NCBI RefSeq assembly: GCF_000264905.1
Contig: NW_006763147.1
Location: 644,302 to 708,301 of the forward strand
Direction: 5' to 3'
DNA: 64,000 nucleotides
DNA from: Stereum hirsutum FP-91666 SS1
Taxonomy: Eukaryota; Basidiomycota; Agaricomycetes; Russulales; Stereaceae
Made by a program: the position numbers and the translations under genes. The notes under the pieces were generated by a model, which was not told the DNA's origin, searched no databases, and saw only the letters and a program-made list of their open reading frames with translations. Shown in pieces: positions 58,705 to 64,000 of the stretch (its first letter is position 1; every line of letters starts with the position of its first letter).

Positions 58705-60324
58705 TCATGTCCCCGAGAAATCCGGTTCGATCCTGAACCCCCTAGCCCACACACCCTTCGGATCGTACTTCGCCTTCAACTTCCTGAGCCTCGGAAGATT
58801 GACATCGAAGACATCTTCTGCACATTCGTCGCCCCGAGCCATATTCAACTGAATACCAAGCGCGCGATTCTCGTGATGGATGTAGTCCGCAATCTCTTTG
58901 ACAAAAGCCGCAGTGGCCGCATCCGTCGACGGCTGAGTATTTCTGATTCAGGTTGTCAGTGAATGTCTCGCGAAAAGGATAATCACATCAGATGATACTC
59001 ACCGCCCTTGAATCGCAACCGAAAAGAATGGTTCTCTCAGCGCATACGCGGTCTCCTCTTTCCCAACTTTGGCAGCATTGCCCATCTTGTGTCCATCGAA
59101 GATAATGGCGGTCGCCCGTGCATCCTGAGTCTCCTCCGTGAACTTCACCCATCGGTTCCACACGCTCGTCACCAACTCAGTGGAAAGCTCAGCACATGCG
59201 CCGCCACGAATATTAAGCCGTCGCGGCGCGGTTTCACGGGTAGCATCCGTGGCATGAGATGCTTGTAGGGCGTCTGCGGGGCTAACTTTGTCAAGGAAAG
59301 GTGGGGTTGGCAGCACGCGGAAGGGCCGCAGGAAGTCATCGCCAGACCGAGAGTTAGCGGCGGAGATCCAGGGAAGGATCACGACGGTAGGCTAGAAGAC
59401 GAGAGGCGGTGTGAGTGTATGAGAGAGAAACAAGGGGCCTAAAATGCCATGTGTCCTAACCTTGAAGGCAGGGGGGAACCTCGTGAACATCATTACAACT
59501 TTCTCGAGGACTGCATTCGGCCTAGAGAGCTCCTGCATGCGTTCAAACTTAGTTCGTAACCTTCGTTTAGCGTACAGAGCGCTCACCTGAACCACACGAA
59601 GGACCTCCGGGAAGGCGTTCTCCTGATAGGCCAGTAAACCCACAGTAGCGGGACCAGGGCACGGGTGAGTTTTCAACACGAACTCCACCACGACCCCGAA
59701 TTGATTTCCTCCACCTGAAACAATAACAATTATCAATCACGTTCCTTCGTGCTCCAAGGGGAACATACCGCGGATAGCCCAAAACAAGTCTGGCTCCTCG
59801 GTCTCACTGGTCGTGACAATGCGTCCATCCGCAAGTACAACCGTCGCACCAACCATATTATCGATACCCTGTCCATACTGCGGGGTTATATGCCCCTGAG
59901 CACCTCCGACCAACGAACCTCCGACGCCAACGAACCACCACGGCGCTCCCACGACATCGACGTTCGCCTTGCTCGCCACCTCGTAGACGTGTCCCCAATT
60001 CGCGCCACCTTGGACGACTATGGTCTGCTTATCTTCGGAGAGTCTAACGCTGGTGAGCCGAGAGAGATCGATCACGATGCCTTGGTCTGTGCTGGCCCAA
60101 GTCGACGAATGGCAGCCACCGGATTTGACGACGACTTCGAGCTTCGGGGAGTGGGAAGAGGCAAAGTGGAGGATGGGAGGGATGTCGCTGTAGGCGCTGG
60201 GCTGGAAGATGTAAGCTGGTCTAAGGACGGAGAGCAGCGAGTTTCGATCGTTGGCTAGTTCGAACCCCTCGGATAAGGGAGTCAGGATTGAGCCCTGAAT
60301 ATGGGGGAGATTCTGGGCTGACAT
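58705..60324 (-). CDS. FAD-linked oxidase (BBE-like)
   Basis: FAD-binding type 4 (PCMH fold) oxidoreductase with a berberine-bridge-enzyme C-terminus. Exons: 60324-59769, 59714-59587, 59532-59461, 59391-59003, 58942-58705; 460 aa. Flavin-site motifs: VVVKSGGCHSS (His, probable covalent attachment), VIDLSRL, VQGGANWGHVY, GGSLVGGAQGHITPQYG, TSETEEPDLFWAIRG, GGGNQFGVVVEF. It ends with YDPKGVWARG, the BBE signature. The second covalent Cys seen in true BBE is not evident, so single covalent attachment is likely. No signal peptide was seen, unlike many secreted relatives. Substrate unknown. Confidence 0.87.
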
Positions 60325-60743
60325 CGATGGAATTAGTAGCGAGAGCCCAAAAGAGGTTTTGGACTAGCAATGAAATCCGTCCGCCGTGGTTATATATGGT
60401 TGGCTAGAGTGCGCATGAGCCATCACAACGAGGTGGCCTTTAAGGAATTGCACGGTATTCTGAAACGCCGACCGCGGTTTCAGCATTCCATCAGGTATTG
60501 TGACGCAGGGCACGGAGCAGAATGGCGACTGAAAAGGTTCACTGTCAGAAAGAAGTTCGCGCAAAAAGGAAAGAGAGTACGCACCTTGAGTCGCTACGCC
60601 CATGAGTATGGACTTACGTCGCGTTCCTCAGTCCAGCGCAGTCTCGCAAATAAGGTCGTTGATGCTTGGGCGCAACTCATGATATAGAAAGGAATAGGAA
60701 AATTACATGATGACGGTCAGAGTCCTATCTTCCGAATACAAAC

Positions 60744-62325
60744 CTACAGCTTTGCCTTCTCCTTGGAGATCTTCAAATTCCCCAAACCTTCGATGATCTC
60801 CTCCGCCTCCCTCTCCATCCTCACCAAAAGCTCCTCGCAGGTCGGAATATCATTAATGAGACCCATTGTGATGCCCGCGCTCCAAATCCCGAGATCTGGA
60901 TCGCCCTTCTCATACACCTGGCGTCCTCGAGCACCCGAGACCAGCTCCCGAAGGTCCTCGAACTTGGCCCCGCCGGGCCTCCGTTCAAGCGCGACGACCT
61001 CTTCTGATACCTTGTTCTTGAAAACGCGAGCGGTGTTATGAAGGGTACGGAAGATGTGTACAGTGTCTTTCTCAGTGGAAGCGACGATCCTCTCCTTGAT
61101 ATTATGGTGTATGGTGCTGTGTGGCGTAACTCCTTGAGACACTGGCTGCAAGGAGCAATAGGGAAAGAGACCCTTACCTCTCTACGGTGCACATGAAGCG
61201 CGTTCCTTTAATATCAATTCAAGCGGTAAGTCAAGTTAATTGGTCGGATCGAGAGCAGGTACCACACTGACCCATGTTCACACCCTTGACGAACAAACAT
61301 GAATCAGAGTTCGAATGTGCAGGACCGCTAATAGTCTGAAAGAACTCACCGATGCTCCTAATGCCAGCGCGCCTGCGAGCCCACGACCATCCGCGATTCC
61401 ACCAGAGGCGATATAAGGAATCTTCAGTTCGTGTGACGCTCGTGCAAGCTGTCGATAACCTCCAGTCAGCGGTCTCGCCAAATTCACGTTTGCTGTGTAT
61501 TCTGTGTAGGAGTCAAGGAAGGGCTCACTAGGATCAGGCCGCCGATGTCTTCTTCCCCGGGGTGACCGGCGCCTACGTAGACAACGTGTAGAATCAGTGT
61601 ACATAATGATAATAGCTGCCAACCGTGAACGGTCGTTGCGCACATTCGAACCCATCAATGCTAAGAACGTCCACGCCCATGCGTTCCGCGGACTATCAGC
61701 AAAATAAAACACGTTACTCCAGAGACCAGTGGACTGACAGAAGGGTTAGGAACGTACCTTCGCATGCCTAATAGTTGTACACTTGTGAATGACGATGCAT
61801 CCTTGTGATTTGAAGTATTTGATCAAGGGTCCAGCTATCCAAATATTGAAGCACACCTCCATCAGGTCCACTACAAACTATTGGAGGACTGGCCACGTAC
61901 GGTTATTTCCCGCCGTCTCGAATATCCTTACGCCTTCTTCCACAGCCGCTCTTGCATACCCTTCATAGTCCGGTGGATTGATACTCGGCAATAGAGTGAT
62001 GTTGACGCCGAAGGGTTTGCTCGTGATTTTCCGTGTCTCTTTGATGGCGTCGCGGAGAGCGGCGGGGGACGGTTGAGTGAGCGCAGTTAGAATACCTGGC
62101 AAACTTAAAGTCAGGTCACTGGAATCGCAAAAGCGTTGAGTAGGAGTGTCGTATCATGAAAAGACCTACCCAGACCTCCGGCATTCGATACTGCTCCAGC
62201 AAGGGGAGGCAAGCCGACCCTATAGAGAAAGGTAGCACATCGTCTCGTAGTTCATGTAACATATACAGAGGAAACATTCCTCACCATTGCATTCCTCCTT
62301 GCACGATAGGTCTATTCTCCGTCAT
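60744..62325 (-). CDS. Nitronate monooxygenase
   Basis: FMN enzyme that oxidises propionate-3-nitronate and other alkyl nitronates (formerly 2-nitropropane dioxygenase). Ten exons: 62325-62285, 62219-62170, 62095-61901, 61834-61758, 61692-61644, 61572-61529, 61448-61350, 61284-61272, 61205-61178, 61116-60744; 322 aa. Family landmarks: PIVQGGMQWVG, LAGAVSNAGGLG, KPFGVNITLLPS, VIHKCTTIRHAK, GVDVLSIDGFECAGHPGE, PYIASGGIADGRGLAGALAL and GVNMGTRFMCTVE. The start could also be seven codons upstream (62346). Exon 8 is only 13 nt. It is tail-to-head with the FAD oxidase. Confidence 0.9.
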
Positions 62326-62824
62326 AAGCAGCCAGTACAGAGTCATTTATCGCACCAAATAACGCTGATTGAACATACATACATCCGAATCCCTAGCAAC
62401 TTCGTAAGACGCGTTTCAATCATACTTCACTGTTGAAAGCCTGTAGAGTATCTGGGCGTCGAGTGATGACTATATTATGGCGAAGCAAAACCTGAGGGGT
62501 ACAGAGTATATGGTCGAGTCGAGAGAGAGTAGTGCTGAACAGCCTCTGAAGGTCATGGTCGTCTTCAACAAGGTCCCGGTCCGTCTGATTCTGATGCTGA
62601 CATGTGAATCAACAGTTTCCCGCAGTGGGCCACAGTGGCACCTACTTATCGGACCCGTTGCTGACTACCGTCACTCAAGATTTTCCACAAATTCGAGGTT
62701 TACAACCTTCTCATAGCAAAAGACATAAACATGCTCAAGGCATCTCCTCTTTCGAAGGCTCTCGAGGGTACCCAGGAAATAAGATGTTATTCGAGCTCGA
62801 GTCGAGCGGTCATATAGCACTGCC

Positions 62825-64000
62825 CTATTCCTCTTCCCATCCAATTAGATCAACCCTTGCTCTTTCTAATAACTCCTTCACGCTCCTCACGACACCCTTT
62901 CCCTCCTCCGACTTTCTCATGTCCCTAAACTGCCTAAAATAGGCTGACATGATCCTTTCGCCATCCGGCTCGAGCTCGAAGACATCGTGCATCCATTGCG
63001 CGATATTTTCATTGCGTATCCTTCTTGGGTCTACGATGAAATCGTCAGAGTTGTAGTCGCGAATGATTGTGCCGGTGCAGCTAAAGATGGTGTCGGGGAC
63101 AAAGAAGTCATATTCTGCTTTAGGAATGCGAATCCACCGCGTCCTAGCTGTAGTCCAACAGACAAACGTGAAATGGCGTCAACCATACTAGTCTCGAGGA
63201 AGTTTGACAACGGGAAGCGAGAGCTGCGACGGTGTAGACGGGACTTACTGAGAGGGAAGACAACATAGAGAAGCGAGGGACATAGTTTCGCCCATTCGCG
63301 AACCGTGTCAAAGTCATTTAGAAAAGTTCGACTGGTACCAACCGGATACGTGGTCCACCATAAGATGAGGACTCTTAGCTTGTTCATCATGGGAAGAATC
63401 TCGGGTATGATGCGTAAAACTGGGGCCTGCCATGAAAAGTATCAGCTGGATGAACTTGTCGTTGACGAAGTAAACAGACGACAAGCTTGCGGGCTATAAC
63501 TTGAACTTGACAAACTCGACGACTAAAAGAAGTATTGTAGACACTCACGATGAAGTCGTCCTGAGAGCCTCGCACCCCACGGAGAAGGTCATCGCCCGTG
63601 TTCCTCATATAAAGGAACTCCAGAGAAGGGAGGCGCGTCGCTGCAGCTCGCATGAACTTGATATTCCACGACTGAGAAGTATAAACGACTGTCTTGATTG
63701 GTCTCCGCGAGCGCGCGAGAGATTGGACAATGTCTTCCGCGACGACATCGACATCTCCGTCACGAGCCTGCCATTCCATGGTCGCGTGCTCGATATGTGA
63801 ATCAGGCGCGAATGCAGGTACGAGGAAAGCGGAGCATTCGATATGCGAGCTGGCAGCAGAAGGAGCTAAAGAGTACTCATTGGATATCTGCAGTCCAAGG
63901 GCGCGGGCATCCCATGGGAACCGCTGTGAATCATGAACGCGGAGGACGTGGAGTGCAGCATGGTGTAACATGAGGAAATCGAAGATGGGCCGATCGAGTC
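62825..64000 (-). CDS. Unidentified protein, 3' part (runs off window)
   Basis: Three exons are visible: 64000-63549 (5' end outside the window), 63426-63249, 63147-62825. The sequence has spaced leucines and short LRR-like pieces (LPSLEFLYMRN, MMNKLRVLILWWTTYP, LCPSLLYVVFPL) as in the C-termini of Agaricomycete F-box proteins. A charged end (EEGKGVVRSVKELLERARV) follows. An F-box, if present, lies beyond the right edge. Confidence 0.6.

Overview
The window looks like nuclear DNA of a mushroom-forming basidiomycete (Agaricomycetes). Genes are split by many short introns (mostly about 50-80 nt, GT-AG with a few GC-AG). The protein families are typical of that group: DUF6534 seven-helix proteins, class II (AA2) heme peroxidases with DEIDT and HTVAAA motifs, F-box proteins, and LigE-like glutathione transferases. 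No prokaryotic, organellar or viral genes were seen. I spliced exons by hand from reading frame, splice sites and family motifs. Where an exon list is given, the phases close from start to stop.

Layout. 1-1 kb: no gene. 1.0-3.4 kb: DUF6534 membrane protein in 21 tiny exons (+). 3.8-9.8 kb: two tandem class II peroxidase genes (-) with identical 14-exon structure, including a 7-nt microexon. 11.9-13.7 kb: Gcn4/CPC1-type bZIP factor (-). 14-18.2 kb: gene-poor. 18.2-19.7 kb: Gtr2/RagC GTPase (+). 20.2-21.6 kb: unknown protein (-) with a duplicated scrap beside it. 22.1-26.7 kb: pectin region with a GH28 polygalacturonase (-), a small inverted-repeat element, and a CE8 pectin methylesterase whose 3' two thirds is inverted. 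26.8-29.1 kb: Golgi GDPase (-). 29.6-31.9 kb: GMC oxidoreductase (-) whose N-terminus is built from tandemly duplicated exons. 33.9-35.5 kb: a fragment copied from the GDPase 5' end, then Efm7 methyltransferase (+). 35.8-38.7 kb: a small putative membrane protein and an F-box protein (both -). 39.0-45.3 kb: a one-helix small protein and a 20-exon ArAE/BRE4-like transporter (+). 46.1-48.6 kb: F-box protein (+) with a duplicated terminal exon. 48.8-53.4 kb: Wss1 DNA-protein-crosslink protease, SPRY protein and a coiled-coil membrane protein (all -). 53.9-55.2 kb: protein kinase (+). 56.2-58.7 kb: two tandem LigE-type glutathione transferases (+). 58.7-62.3 kb: FAD-linked oxidase and nitronate monooxygenase (-). 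62.8 kb to the right edge: 3' part of an unidentified gene (-).

The carbohydrate and lignin-related genes (two secreted peroxidases, GH28, CE8, GMC oxidase, LigE-type GSTs, FAD oxidase) suggest a plant-litter or wood decomposer. The main surprises are structural: a CE8 gene split by a precise internal inversion, exon-unit amplification in the GMC gene, an in-phase duplicated last exon in an F-box gene, and atypical active sites in both peroxidases and in the GMC enzyme.
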